Shown: one piece after another, positions 11,334 through 20,780 of the stretch
Layout of the letters: every line of letters begins with the position of its first letter
How positions within the stretch are numbered: position 1 is the stretch's first letter
Source of the DNA: Xenoacremonium recifei
Taxonomy: Eukaryota > Ascomycota > Sordariomycetes > Hypocreales > Nectriaceae
DNA: 64,000 bases
Direction: 5' to 3'
Assembly (NCBI GenBank): GCA_012184525.1
Contig: WOFQ01000028.1
Coordinates: forward strand, 186,001 to 250,000
Position numbers and translations under genes: made by a program
Notes under the pieces: model-generated
What the model saw: only the letters and a program-made list of their open reading frames with translations
What the model was told of the DNA's origin: nothing
The model's database searches: none

Positions 11334-12053
11334 GCGAATAGAAGGGGGGTGAAAAGTGTGTGAGGTGTAACGGCAGTCAAAATTTTGTATATAGAGGTCC
11401 AGAGAGGACACTTGATAGGCTTCACATCAATTGGAAAAGAATTTCTTAGAGAAGATGTGTTGAATGAGTTGAGTTGAAGGAGACCGTAGAAGCTCTAAGT
11501 GCAAGCTAACATTTGATAGAGCATGATCAATTTGCATGTGATCCAGGGTCTGGAAATTCCCCCACACTGCGAGATTTTGTACTGGGCAAGATTGACGCCA
11601 TTCCATTCTGCAAATAGTAGTAACCTTGGAACGAATTGCAGGAGCAGGTTGAAAGTTTGGTGGGGGTTCTACTTACAGCCTAAAGCGGTAATTTTGGCCA
11701 TTACTAATTCTTCATGAATCTTGTGTGGAGGAAAGGCGTGAGCGACATCCACAACAGCTGCTGACGAAGCACCCATTACAGCTTATTAGCAACCAATTAA
11801 TGATTCCAAAAAGCCGTCATGGCAAAGGCGCAGAAGCCACATATGTCGCTGACAGAGTCAAACTGCGTCATTAGCTGTCAACACCATGGCTTGCGACTGT
11901 GGGGATTGTGAAGTATATTAAGAAGGCCTCATGCCTCTGGAAGATGAACCCGACAAGAACTCATACATCAATTGAGGCAAGTTGACCTTGGTAAACTGCG
12001 ACTCCAGCTCCGTTCACACCAGTTGAAACATCATCTGCTGAGACTCAGGCGCA
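11334..12053. other. Intergenic; promoter of the alpha/beta hydrolase
   Basis: 3' UTR of mcsA, then an AT-richer stretch. TATATTA at 11914-11920, about 135 bp before the next start codon, is a plausible TATA element. I see no gene. Confidence 0.4.
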
Positions 12054-12932
12054 ATGACCGTTCAAATCTCCAGCGTTGCTGTCCGCGACTCATCCATCTT
12101 CTACCGCCAGGCCGGTCCAACTTCATCTTCCGCACCCACAGTTCTCCTCTTGCACGGCTTCCCATCATCGTCTCACCAATTTCGCAATCTGATTTCTATT
12201 CTTGCAACCAAAGGTTATCGCGTCATTGCTCCTGACCTACCCGGCTTCGGCTTCACCACTGTCCCAGACTCTTACGTATACAACTTCGACAACCTTGCTC
12301 TAACCATTGAGGAGTTTGTTGATGCATTGAAGTTGGACAAATTTGCAATTTACATCTTTGACTACGGTGCGCCGACGGGACTGAGGCTGGCGCTGAAGAA
12401 CCCGGAGAGGGTGGTGGCTATTGTGAGCCAGAACGGCAACGCATACGTGGAAGGCTTTGGCGCGGAGTTCTGGGCGCCTGTCAGAAAATACTGGGAATCA
12501 GGAGCAGAGGCTGATCGAGAAGCGCTTCGTCCCGCGCTTGAGCTGCCAACCACGAAGTGGCAGTACACTAATGGTGAACCGCATCCCGAGCGTGTCCCCC
12601 CCGAGGCCTATTACCTTGACCAAGCACTCCTCGACCGTCTGGGCAACAAAGACATACAACTCGATCTGTTCTACGATTACCGTAACAATTTGACTCTTTA
12701 CCCGGAATTTCAGAAGTACTTCCGCGAGTCAGAGGTTCCTGTCCTGGCGATTTGGGGGAAGGATGATCAGATCTTCGTCAAGGCAGGGGCGGAAGCATAT
12801 CGAAAAGATGTGAAGAAGGTGGAGGTGAAGTTGGTGGAAGGCGGGCATTTTGCTCTTGAGGGTAAGGAAGAGGAGTTTTCAGAGGAGATGGATGGGTTTT
12901 TCAAGAAGTATGATGTGTTTGCGAGAAAATGA
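12054..12932 (+). CDS. Alpha/beta hydrolase with Asp nucleophile (epoxide hydrolase / haloalkane dehalogenase type)
   Basis: Single-exon gene of 292 residues with the order HGFPSSSHQFR (oxyanion hole), APDLPGFG, FDYGAPTG (nucleophile elbow with Asp), WGKDDQIF (acid) and GGHFALE (catalytic His). An Asp nucleophile rather than Ser points to epoxide hydrolases and haloalkane dehalogenases, which form an ester intermediate that water then opens. The two cannot be told apart safely here: a Trp after the Asp would favour a dehalogenase, and here it is Tyr. There is no signal peptide, so it is probably cytosolic. It may act on xenobiotic or secondary-metabolite epoxides. Confidence 0.82.
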   Translation: MTVQISSVAVRDSSIFYRQAGPTSSSAPTVLLLHGFPSSSHQFRNLISILATKGYRVIAPDLPGFGFTTVPDSYVYNFDNLALTIEEFVDALKLDKFAIYIFDYGAPTGLRLALKNPERVVAIVSQNGNAYVEGFGAEFWAPVRKYWESGAEADREALRPALELPTTKWQYTNGEPHPERVPPEAYYLDQALLDRLGNKDIQLDLFYDYRNNLTLYPEFQKYFRESEVPVLAIWGKDDQIFVKAGAEAYRKDVKKVEVKLVEGGHFALEGKEEEFSEEMDGFFKKYDVFARK

Positions 12933-14638
12933 TGGACATGAAAGCGATGTGGTGATACACAATTATGATTCCTAAGAGATAATGAAAGTTGTTCGCAAAG
13001 AACTTCATCCGTCGAAGCAGGACAAGATTGAATAAATAAATGGAAATGGACTTTATAAGGTGGTAATTTAGTAATAGAATGAATAGTTGTTTGCTAAACG
13101 ACATACAAGCAACTAGTTTGCGATTTCCTCTCCCGCCGGTTAAGGACTCCCACCAAGATTGTCTGTATCCTTTCGTATGCAAGCTAAGACCAACAAAAGA
13201 TCAATGTCAACGCGACAGAGCCTCCTGATCAAAATACCCAAAAGCGCCCCTCAATCATACGACTGATGGTTGTACCGTCTACTTGTCCCGATGCTTCGGC
13301 TTCCACATCCCTACCCTACAAGGATGTGGCGAACCTTCAACCCGGAAGAGCCTGCTTTGGGAAATTCACTTCTCAAGAAAGAAACGGTAACACAGACAAA
13401 CGGATGAATCTTTTCCTTTACGGTCGTATGGAAATCACATGTCTCGTTGAAGTGTTCTGCGGCCGGACAACCCGAGAACAGAATCCGGGGTATACATAAG
13501 CCCAGACACGCACCAATCGAGCGACCAATGGACCGATGTGCATAGCAATCCGGCGTCTTCCATCCGTAAAAATCCAGGTGCCCGGCTCAGCCAGGCCTAA
13601 AAATCGCCTCCTGGTGGACGAGATCAGCGCCCGGTCGGCTGACCCAGCCCTAGGGCCAGATTCGGCGTGGGCCGTCGCTGACAGGAATGCCAGACGGTCC
13701 CGGAGTGGCACCACCTCGTCCGGCCAGGGAGACGGGAGGCGGCTGTGCTTTTACAGGGCGAAATAAATTTCGTTCTTGCGAATCTACAGATCTGGCGGCG
13801 GCCGGCACTTGGCGGGAAGGGAGGGAGAGGGCGGTATGGATGGGAAGGGCGAGGTGGCATGTGATGGGCTGATAGGTTTAGTGAGAGGCCGGGCTGAGGG
13901 TTGGGACGAAAACGAAATCATCCGCAGGGTGCGAGAATTTGGTGTTGGCGATAGATATCTTGGACTACATTGACGTCAGATTCGGAAGAAGGGATGAACG
14001 GTAGCGATTATGGAGTTGTAGATGGCTGTTTTTGCGATTTGTTCTGGAGTTTTTTTGTGATGAAAGCACAATTGCGATTCTGACAGAGAATAGTATAGTG
14101 AGGGTACAGCAGGTCTGCGTTTTTGAACAGCTGCACTGATAGACACCGATCTTGATGGTTTTGATAAACATTGATTTACTCCTCGAAAGTGACGATCATG
14201 ATGCAGATTCATCCCAATGAGAATGATACGTCGTCGACCTGTCGTTCGTCTGTCACCCAGAACTGTTAGGGATTCCCCGGAATCTCCCGGGCTACGGTTT
14301 GTGCCGGGGTCAGGGCCTCTTCAGGCTCCATCACACCACCAGGACGCGCTGTCGAACTACAAACACGCAACCCTCCCCAAGCGTCGAACAATCATCACAC
14401 CACGCTCGGGACTGGAGGTACTCTGGTACCAGCACCAGCTGAGATGGCCTCAAGGGTCGCGGGGCTCGTAGATACTCATAAATAGACTTCATCCGGCGGC
14501 CGAATAACAGCTGTCTCTCCATCTCCAGATCACTCAAACATCCTCGCCTCAAGCCAATTGCGCCTGTCCACCTGTGACTACAACTCCTATAAACTCGAAC
14601 GTCCCCAAAGACTTCAAAATCACTCCCAAATCATCAAA
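12933..14638. other. Long intergenic stretch (1.7 kb)
   Basis: Only short, unrelated frames are present. The base composition shifts from AT-rich (12940-13110) to GC-rich (13550-13870) and back, without codon structure. No gene, repeat unit or RNA is supported. Confidence 0.4.
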
Positions 14639-14933
14639 ATGGTTGCTGCACCCGTCCCCGCTACCGTCCCCAAGTGAGCCTCCTTCGATTCCGACTTCTC
14701 TCACACAATTTCTAACAATTCGCAGGATCGTCCCCGTCCTCATGGTCGTCGGGGCCGTCTCCGCCGTCGGTGGCTATGTTCACCAGCAGCTCGGCAAAAA
14801 CTCCCGCCAGATGGACAAGTTCTTTTCCTCCTACAACACCCCCGAAAGCGAGGCCCAGCGAAAGCGCACCTTTGAGGGCGTCGCGCACACCGACCCCCGA
14901 ACCAGCATGTTCAACATCCTCGGCCACAAATAA
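14639..14933 (+). CDS. Small single-pass membrane protein, conserved-looking
   Basis: Two exons (14639-14673 and 14726-14933) with a 52-bp intron carrying a CTAAC branch site give 80 residues. The spliced N-terminus is a short Ala/Pro/Val leader followed by IVPVLMVVGAVSAVGGYV, one hydrophobic segment (about residues 13-30). The remainder is soluble and charged with a Ser/Tyr-rich centre (MDKFFSSYNTPESEAQRK) and ends ILGHK. The size and single N-terminal helix resemble small inner-membrane mitochondrial subunits, but I do not recognise the family. C-biased codons and a proper intron argue that it is a real, well-expressed gene. Confidence 0.65.
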
Positions 14934-15486
14934 TTCACTGGTTCGCATTTGCATCGTTGGAGCGACTTATTTGGCGGCGTTATACCTGGGCTGGAAGTGG
15001 TCGCGACCACGGAACCAGATTTGACATTGATACACACATACGAACATTTCTTGTGAATACTTTATTATTATTAGACATGACGAGGCGAAAAGCTTAGAGG
15101 TCATTGTCTTGGACATTTCAGGGTAGAGCAGACTGGAGCATTGATATCAGCGGCAATGATGAATTTAATTTGTTGAAAGATCAATTTGCTTCTACTTGAT
15201 TCAATAATGTTATACTGCGTAAATTTCAATGTACCGCAGGCTGAGAAATAACCATCATTCTCTTCCCAAGTCCAAGTGAAGTTTAAAGACAACTGTTGAC
15301 AAGTTGAAGTGTTACTTCCTAGAACCTCGGGTTTGGTTCGCTTTAGTGGCGCCTGCCGACTTTCTTTTTTCAAGATAGGCGCAACACCTTATCTGAAGAC
15401 CCCTAGAAACTATAGATACCAATTACCCCTCACCCTCACATTACCATCTTCTATCCCACCCACAACCTTTCAGTTACTGATGAACC
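14934..15486. other. Intergenic
   Basis: AT-rich 3' flank (TTATTATTATTAG near 15061-15075), then a CT/CA-rich leader from about 15420 just before the next start codon. I see no gene. Confidence 0.4.
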
Positions 15487-16467
15487 ATGGCTCCCCCTGG
15501 CCTGATTATCGAACCGCCTCTTCTGAACTCGGCAACTCCGTGGGCCACAGACTTGGAAAACCTCCGTGACATCCTCACATCTCCCTCCACCGGTGCCGTT
15601 ACAACCCGCACTTCCATGCTCCACGGCTTTCAACATGAACATGACAAGCATCGATACCTCTTCTTCAACCCTGGGTCAGGCATGCCTGATAAAGGCACTT
15701 CTTCAACAGCCGTTCCTCCTGTTGGGAACTCCGAGTTTGCTACCGGTAGCCTCAACAACCTCGGTTACAGTCCAATCACGCTGGACGGATATCTCGACTT
15801 CTTGAAACAGCTCTCCAAGGACCATCCACAAATACGCAAGACCATTATTGTCAGCGTAACTGGTCCTCCAGAGGAAATCCAAGGCTGCTGTGCAAAGATT
15901 ACGGCAGCAGCAGCCGAAGTCCATTTCCCACTCGCCATGGAGATCAACCTCAGCTGCCCCAATATTCCAGACAAGCCACCTCCAGCCTACGATGGAGAGG
16001 CTCTTGCAAAGTACCTCGCTGGGCTCCCTAGGAATCCAACAATACCAATTGGAGTCAAGACACCCCCATACACCTATCACGGCCAATTTACAACTTTCAT
16101 TGGTGCGGTCAAGCCAGTTGCCTCTTCCTTGAGCTTCGTCACCGCAACCAACACACTAGGCTCGTGTCTCATTCTCCAAGATGATCTACTCGAGGCTCAA
16201 CTACCTCAATCTGGTGTGGGAGGCATGGCTGGAACACCTCTGCATCCACTTGCTTTGGGCAACGTCAAGACACTACGGCAGATACTGGACGAGACTCCAG
16301 AGTTGAGTCACATCAAGCTCATCGGTGTAGGAGGTGTGAGAGACGGTGATGGATATCGGAGAATGAAGGCTGTAGGTGCCTATGCAGTGGCAGTAGGCAC
16401 AGCGATTGGAAAGCAAGGAAAGGGTGTTTTTGAGAGAATTAAGAAAGACATTGACAGCAAGTGGTAG
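15487..16467 (+). CDS. Dihydroorotate dehydrogenase-like flavoprotein, class 1A
   Basis: Single-exon, 326-residue protein with a TIM-barrel FMN-enzyme pattern. MEINLSCPNIPDKPP holds the catalytic Cys typical of class 1 DHODs. TATNTLGS and GVGGVRDGDG (phosphate binding of FMN) follow, then AVAVGTAIGKQG. There is no N-terminal presequence or transmembrane helix, unlike the class 2 mitochondrial DHOD that most fungi use for pyrimidine synthesis. Class 1A enzymes use fumarate in the cytosol. It may be a fumarate-dependent DHOD or a diverged paralogue working on a related substrate. The gene converges on the decarboxylase at 16573, with only about 100 bp between their stops. Confidence 0.85.
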   Translation: MAPPGLIIEPPLLNSATPWATDLENLRDILTSPSTGAVTTRTSMLHGFQHEHDKHRYLFFNPGSGMPDKGTSSTAVPPVGNSEFATGSLNNLGYSPITLDGYLDFLKQLSKDHPQIRKTIIVSVTGPPEEIQGCCAKITAAAAEVHFPLAMEINLSCPNIPDKPPPAYDGEALAKYLAGLPRNPTIPIGVKTPPYTYHGQFTTFIGAVKPVASSLSFVTATNTLGSCLILQDDLLEAQLPQSGVGGMAGTPLHPLALGNVKTLRQILDETPELSHIKLIGVGGVRDGDGYRRMKAVGAYAVAVGTAIGKQGKGVFERIKKDIDSKW

Positions 16468-16572
16468 GGATCTTGAAGGCAAGCACTTTCCAATAAAATT
16501 AAGTCGCATTGTATTATCCTCCTCTCGCTTGCCTACTACTGTCACTCTCTTCTGACTCACCGCCATAATACC

Positions 16573-17832
16573 CTAAGATTTAGGCTCTGCTCGGGTCAAA
16601 AGCGAGTTCACTAAGCTGTAGTCTCGTCCAGGTTCCGGAGGAGGCGGTTGGAAGGATGAGTTAACCCCAGCCTTTTCCTGGAACACGACAACGACATCGG
16701 ATCCTCCGAACTGGAAACAAGAGATCTCGTCACCCTTTTCGACAACAGAACCTTCCATCACATAGGGAACAATGCTAGATACCTGAGCCATACCAATTGG
16801 AAGGACGGCCACAAGGCCTAGTTTTGGATTATCAATGATGAAGCACCCTCGCATCTGCAAAAACTGATAACCTGTACCATCAATTGCATCCGGTCTCGGA
16901 GTTGTGGGGCCTGGATCCGGGAAGACTTTGTCAATCGATCCCATTCGTCGCCGTCTTGAAAGCTGACCGTCGGGAGTTGGCTGAACGTCGAGGTATGCAG
17001 CTCCTTGAATGATGCGTGCTTCAACAACCGTGCCACTAACAGGGGCGTGCTGTCGGTGATAGTTGTAGGTGTTCAGGAATGCATGCATGAAGACACCATT
17101 TTTGAAGTCTTTGGCATAGGAACTCCCTAAAAGAAGATCCTGGATGTTCCAAGGGATGCCTTTGACTGTGATTGGAATAGTAGAGTTCCCCTCAACAGGG
17201 CAAGACATGTCGAACGAAGAATCGGCAGGGAAAACAATGGTGGTATCATTCTTCGGATCAGCCACTGGACGAATGCCGGGCTTCAGTGGCCGAGAGAAGA
17301 ATTCGTTGAAGGATGTGAAGCCACCAGTAGGATCGTATGGGTTGGGCTCATCCCACTCTTCGTACTTGTACTTCAGAGACGCTTTGAAGGTCATGTAGCC
17401 GTGAGGGGTGAGGGACTCAGGTTCGCTGAGCCAGGTACCGATGGTCTGCGAGAATTCTAAGATCCAGTTACTGAGAGTGGTGAGGTTCTTGCCGACAGAG
17501 GTTGGGCTGATCTCATTTTGGGTCTCGCCCAGGGGCGATTGATCTAGGACATAGTAGAATGCGCAGATAACATCGTAGACAGACTGGCTGTTGAAGCTTT
17601 CGGTAGGAGTCCAAAACAAGAGGTCGTTCGCATAGTCATAGAATGAGTCGCCGTTGGTGATTCCATAGAGATCCATCAGGCCCGTCATGGGAGGTTCTCT
17701 GGCATTATCGACTGCTACATCGAGATGAGTTTGGCCACTGGGAGTCAAGCCGAGAGAGTTGATGTAGTCTTGGAGCTGAACCACAATGGGTTCATAGGCA
17801 TGCGACGCCAAGCCAGTGCCTGGAAGTGTCAT
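16573..17832 (-). CDS. Phosphatidylserine-decarboxylase-like enzyme (PSD family, soluble)
   Basis: Single-exon, 419-residue protein with two parts. Residues ~20-165 resemble the fungal N-terminal domain found before many PSD-like enzymes. Residues ~170-400 are the PSD catalytic fold, with FNEFFSRPLKPG, FPADSS (Asp), NYHRQHAPVSGTV (catalytic His region) and FQFGGSDVVVVFQ. The GGS in the last is the self-cleavage site that makes the pyruvoyl cofactor from Ser. There is no mitochondrial or secretory leader or TM helix, unlike housekeeping PSDs. This soluble fungal clade includes aromatic-amino-acid decarboxylases (PsiD type), so the substrate could be an amino acid rather than a phospholipid. 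ATATATAT at 17907-17914 is a likely TATA element about 80 bp upstream. Confidence 0.85.
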   Translation of the reverse strand: MTLPGTGLASHAYEPIVVQLQDYINSLGLTPSGQTHLDVAVDNAREPPMTGLMDLYGITNGDSFYDYANDLLFWTPTESFNSQSVYDVICAFYYVLDQSPLGETQNEISPTSVGKNLTTLSNWILEFSQTIGTWLSEPESLTPHGYMTFKASLKYKYEEWDEPNPYDPTGGFTSFNEFFSRPLKPGIRPVADPKNDTTIVFPADSSFDMSCPVEGNSTIPITVKGIPWNIQDLLLGSSYAKDFKNGVFMHAFLNTYNYHRQHAPVSGTVVEARIIQGAAYLDVQPTPDGQLSRRRRMGSIDKVFPDPGPTTPRPDAIDGTGYQFLQMRGCFIIDNPKLGLVAVLPIGMAQVSSIVPYVMEGSVVEKGDEISCFQFGGSDVVVVFQEKAGVNSSFQPPPPEPGRDYSLVNSLLTRAEPKS

Positions 17833-18471
17833 TTTGACAAGAGAACTTAAGGAATTTGATCTTACTGTAGAATACTCATGAGAGCAGGTGGGATAAAATG
17901 GTTGGGATATATATTCATAGCGACTATAGGAACACGAAGGTGTATTTAATTGAGTTAAATTGAAGTCAAGTTAGTACCGTAATCCTATCTGACGGCAGTT
18001 AATTTCGTAGGGGCTCTGAAATCAGTGCGACACCGGCATGAGTCTGGGTATGACCAAGCCTGAAGTGGTTGAGATGTCGAGGTATCAATGTCTTACCTAA
18101 ATCTCCTATTGAACAACCACAGCCGGCTCGTCGGGGTGAAGCAGGCAATCGGATGTAGCAATGGAACCGAAGAGGTCGCTGTTTGAGCCGCATGAGGGGG
18201 GAAATGTCTGCCGCAGTTTCATTACGTATTACCACATACTACCTGATGCTGTGTTCCCAACCAATCGAACGTAGCATCGAGCCACCGTCACCCCCGAACA
18301 AGGCCAGAACGTAGCGGCGACAGGAACCGGGGCTCTAAGAATAGGTGAAAGACGGTGGTAGATTAGAGAGACCTTGAAGCGATGATAGAGCCAGCACGTT
18401 GCCCATTAAAAATGTCATCTATTGGGTTCAATACCTATACAGGCATCAACAGGTTCTAGCCTGCAGAAAGG
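17833..18471. other. Intergenic; promoter of the PSD-like gene
   Basis: Contains the minus-strand TATA-like element at 17907-17914 and the 3' flank of the next regulator gene. I see no other feature. Confidence 0.4.
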
Positions 18472-20175
18472 TTAAGTAAGAATAAAACCCTCGTAGTCTT
18501 GCATCATCTCCCTGACATCTACTCGCATTCCGCTCTGACGCTGAAGGTTGATAGCATCCTTGAGAAACACATAAGCCCGCTCTAGATGTTTGGCTACTTT
18601 GCTCATGTTTTGAAATTTCTCTAGAATCCATCCGCGATGTAGAGGATCGTCCGTTTCTAGTCCAGCCGTGAATAGAGGCCAAGCAATTCGTATTAGTGCA
18701 TCGTCTCCCCAATGCCTGTACGATTGAAACGCTAGGTTCATGATCTCCTTCAAAAGGTACTGTTGTCTCTTTCCCTGGCCAAGTGGTGTATCCGGTTGCG
18801 TGATGCGAAGGAAGTCGAGTTGGATCGCGTAGAACATGGGCACAATGTACCTGATATTTGCGACCAGTCGATGGCTATGATCGGTGTCAATGGATATTTC
18901 GCGTGAAACCTCCAGTAGATCCATGTATGTGTAGTTCGTTCTTTGTATTGCCTCCTCGACACTGGCTACTCTTTGCCGAAACTCTTGTGATGACTTGTCC
19001 GACATGGCACCGATTTGCGCCACCATAAACCGCAACGGACTGCATGTTGTAATGAGGTTGAAGATATTGCGGTTCTCCAGATCGTCGAGCAGCTCTGCTT
19101 GTGGGTAGGCGTCACCCCAGGTGGTTCGGTACAGTGGGTTCGAGTAACGATGGATGCACAGGAAGCTATCCACGGGTGTAAGCTGGGAGCCGCTGTAGGG
19201 AATGGCCAGCGCAGAGTTAACGCCTTGTTCTTCCTCGGCTTGCAACTGAAACAGTAGTGAGATGAGCGCTCGGCTAAACTCCCCGCCAATGCCAGAAGAC
19301 GCGGCTGCTGCATCAATGTGGGATATCCATATCAACATCCGAGCTGTGTATAGCGAAAGCCTCTCTTCCCCCTCGTTATTGGATCTCCGTGTAAGGGCCT
19401 GGGACCTGTCTGAAGGATCGGCCTGAAGAAGCCTCTTCACTTTGTGCTGAAGTAGAGATGCAGCCCCTTTCAGATGGTTAGAGCATCCCTGGCTTGAGAA
19501 GGTTCCAAATTGTTGTTCGTAAAGCATCATCAGCCAAAGGGTCGTGAAGAGCGAGTCCAAATCCTGTGATCGTTCCGCTTGTCCGACTGTATCTGCCAAC
19601 AGACGTAACGCAGTTGAGTAGTGAAACGTTGGTCTCTGGCCAGATTGGTGTGTTTGCGTTGGCCGCCTCAAGTCCATCTCGTGGAATCCTAGTGCTAAGA
19701 CCATGTGCATGATCATTGGCTCCTCCTCCGCGAGGTCGAACATGATCGCAATGCACGAGTACGCGGGGTTCTTGGTGTGATGAAGCTCAGCAAACGCCGT
19801 ACGAAAGAAACGGATGGCTTCATGGTCGTCCGGGTTCAGAGACAGTGAACATGCTGATTCGCTTGACACAGAGAGAGTACTGATCAGGGGCGATGCTGTC
19901 CTACTGCGGGGAGTCAGGGACTGTGTCCTCGGGCTGAGAGACCTGGATTTCGGTGACTTCCTGGGCCTTGGATTGTAGTCACAGAAGAGACCGAGACGAT
20001 CGCATCGTCCGCAGATTGGTCGGCGCTCGTCACATCGCTTCTTTGCTGCCTTGCCTCGACATGTGAAACAACCGTTTCTGGACCTTGGGAGACTGCGACC
20101 GGACCTCACTGGACGACCAGGAGAAGCCCCGTCAGCTGGAGAATAGACAAGGGCGACGCTGGCGGTATCGGACAT
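18472..20175 (-). CDS. Zn2Cys6 transcription factor with atypical first loop
   Basis: Single exon. The start at 20175 (MSDTASVALVYSP) gives 567 residues. The frame is open further upstream, but that part is low in conservation signs. A zinc cluster spans residues 36-65 with cysteines at 36, 39, 48, 55, 58 and 65. The second-to-third spacing is eight residues (RGKAAKKR) where the canonical motif has six. A basic Ser/Pro/Arg linker follows (RKSPKSRSLSPR), then a long helical C-terminal region typical of fungal-specific regulators. It probably acts in the nucleus on CGG-containing sites. It lies next to the GH3, MFS and M20 genes (20.8-27 kb) in the same orientation as the first two, so a local target is possible. 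Confidence 0.85.
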   Translation of the reverse strand: MSDTASVALVYSPADGASPGRPVRSGRSLPRSRNGCFTCRGKAAKKRCDERRPICGRCDRLGLFCDYNPRPRKSPKSRSLSPRTQSLTPRSRTASPLISTLSVSSESACSLSLNPDDHEAIRFFRTAFAELHHTKNPAYSCIAIMFDLAEEEPMIMHMVLALGFHEMDLRRPTQTHQSGQRPTFHYSTALRLLADTVGQAERSQDLDSLFTTLWLMMLYEQQFGTFSSQGCSNHLKGAASLLQHKVKRLLQADPSDRSQALTRRSNNEGEERLSLYTARMLIWISHIDAAAASSGIGGEFSRALISLLFQLQAEEEQGVNSALAIPYSGSQLTPVDSFLCIHRYSNPLYRTTWGDAYPQAELLDDLENRNIFNLITTCSPLRFMVAQIGAMSDKSSQEFRQRVASVEEAIQRTNYTYMDLLEVSREISIDTDHSHRLVANIRYIVPMFYAIQLDFLRITQPDTPLGQGKRQQYLLKEIMNLAFQSYRHWGDDALIRIAWPLFTAGLETDDPLHRGWILEKFQNMSKVAKHLERAYVFLKDAINLQRQSGMRVDVREMMQDYEGFILT

Positions 20176-20780
20176 GCTTCTGTTCGTCACCTGCGTGGTC
20201 CAGGATGCCGCAGGGAATGGTGGATAAGGGAGATAGGAAGGAGAGGCTATGAGAATTCGTGACGGCAAACTCCAAGCCGCTGTAATCAGTACAGCCGATA
20301 GCCGACATCGGCTAGACCGTCCGCTTGAGTGTTTTATCGGGGGAAATCTCCACCGAAGTCGAGCGGTATTAGTCCGTAAATGTAGAGGAGACTGAGATAG
20401 ACTGAGACTATTTGAGAGTAGGCGGGGCAAAGGGCCAATAAGAGCTTCGTCTATTGTTAGACTTCCTTGGGTATTCTGTGAAGACCCTTCCAGACCCAGG
20501 GAAGCAACATCGCAATGCTTCTGTATGTTATCAGCCTGTACTCTGTCTCCCGATAAGTGTCGGCTACAGTTCAGCCGTTATGTTATCTAGAGGCTTGATT
20601 ATTCGACTTGGAATTTTCGTATCGTATGATCGTGGCTCGACGTCGTAGACGGACGATGATAACTAAATTCTGAATCATCGTGGAGTAAATTGACAAAAGC
20701 TTGCCTAAGAGTCACGAATTGAATGCGCTTTTGTGCCAAGGAGGATGATTCAGCATATTGTAAGAAACAGAACAATTAAT
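20176..20780. other. Intergenic
   Basis: Upstream region of the zinc-cluster gene and 3' flank of the GH3 gene. I see nothing beyond short open frames. Confidence 0.35.

Noticed and set aside
13266..14552. Cluster of short open frames
   Set aside because: None shows a domain, splice continuity or codon bias.
16573..17832. Calling the PSD-like gene a tryptophan decarboxylase of an indole-alkaloid pathway
   Set aside because: Family membership alone does not give the substrate, and no methyltransferase, kinase or P450 partners lie beside it.
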